From: Rhodobacteraceae bacterium UBA1943
GTDB taxonomy: Bacteria; Pseudomonadota; Alphaproteobacteria; Rhodobacterales; Rhodobacteraceae
Direction of reading: 5' to 3'
Length of the DNA: 22,567 nucleotides
NCBI GenBank assembly: GCA_002336845.1
Contig: DDEX01000064.1
Location: 1 to 22,567 of the forward strand
Shown here: positions 22,552-22,567 of the stretch, one piece after another
Numbering within the stretch: the first letter of the stretch is position 1
Layout of the letters: each line of letters starts with the position of its first letter
Made by a program: the position numbers and the translations under genes
Notes under the pieces: generated by a model
The model's database searches: none
Told to the model about the DNA's origin: nothing
What the model saw: only the letters and a program-made list of their open reading frames with translations

Positions 22552-22567
22552 TTCTTAGCGCTGCTGT

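Overview
The window looks like the chromosome of an alphaproteobacterium of the Rhodobacteraceae/Paracoccaceae type. The evidence is high GC content, a BztD-like amino-acid transporter ATPase, the alphaproteobacterial rpmH-rnpA-yidD-(ttcA)-yidC-MOSC-engB-argB neighbourhood, and an Arg(ACG) tRNA. Two regions can be told apart.

Region 1 (1-16060) is ordinary core chromosome. It starts with the 3' part of an amino-acid ABC transporter ATPase that ends at a strong terminator. A minus-strand pair follows (SixA-like phosphatase and a 4Fe-4S protein), then argB, a divergent SDR gene, and an MFS exporter with an extra C-terminal domain. Next comes a long minus-strand cluster for ribosome, RNA and membrane-protein biogenesis, read from high to low coordinates: rpmH, rnpA, yidD, ttcA, a GGDEF/EAL protein, yidC, a MOSC protein and engB. 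Several of these genes are coupled by ATGA or TGATG overlaps. On the plus strand lie a TVP38/DedA-like membrane protein coupled to a pyridine-nucleotide-disulphide oxidoreductase, an orphan histidine kinase, and tRNA-Arg.

Region 2 (about 16164-22522) is accessory. I read it as a compact Mu-like element of about 6.4 kb that lacks most of a phage. Its left end carries three copies of a 22-bp-type site, two of them exactly 22 bp apart as in Mu ends. Its right end carries one inverted copy placed at the same distance from a TG/CA terminus. Inside are two divergent operons. The leftward operon encodes an unknown protein, a small protein with a Mu-type (MuA/repressor) DNA-binding domain, and a 251-residue protein that joins a MuA-like N-terminal DNA-binding domain to a MuA-like C-terminal barrel with no DDE catalytic core. 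The rightward operon encodes a Mor/C-like activator, an HK97-type major capsid protein, a Mu I-like protease/scaffold and a gpG-like virion morphogenesis protein. I see no portal, terminase, tail, lysis or catalytic transposase gene.

Between the operons lies about 950 bp without a convincing gene. It holds an array of about ten inverted repeats, most of them 25-29 bp with a single central base, and a pair of identical operators before the Mor-like gene.

The parsimonious reading is a satellite of a Mu-like transposable phage: it would supply its own head genes and regulators and depend on a helper for transposition, packaging and tails. A decayed Mu-like prophage remnant is the main alternative. 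The right boundary is uncertain because no clean 5-bp target duplication is visible and another end-like site, facing the other way, lies just beyond it at the window edge.
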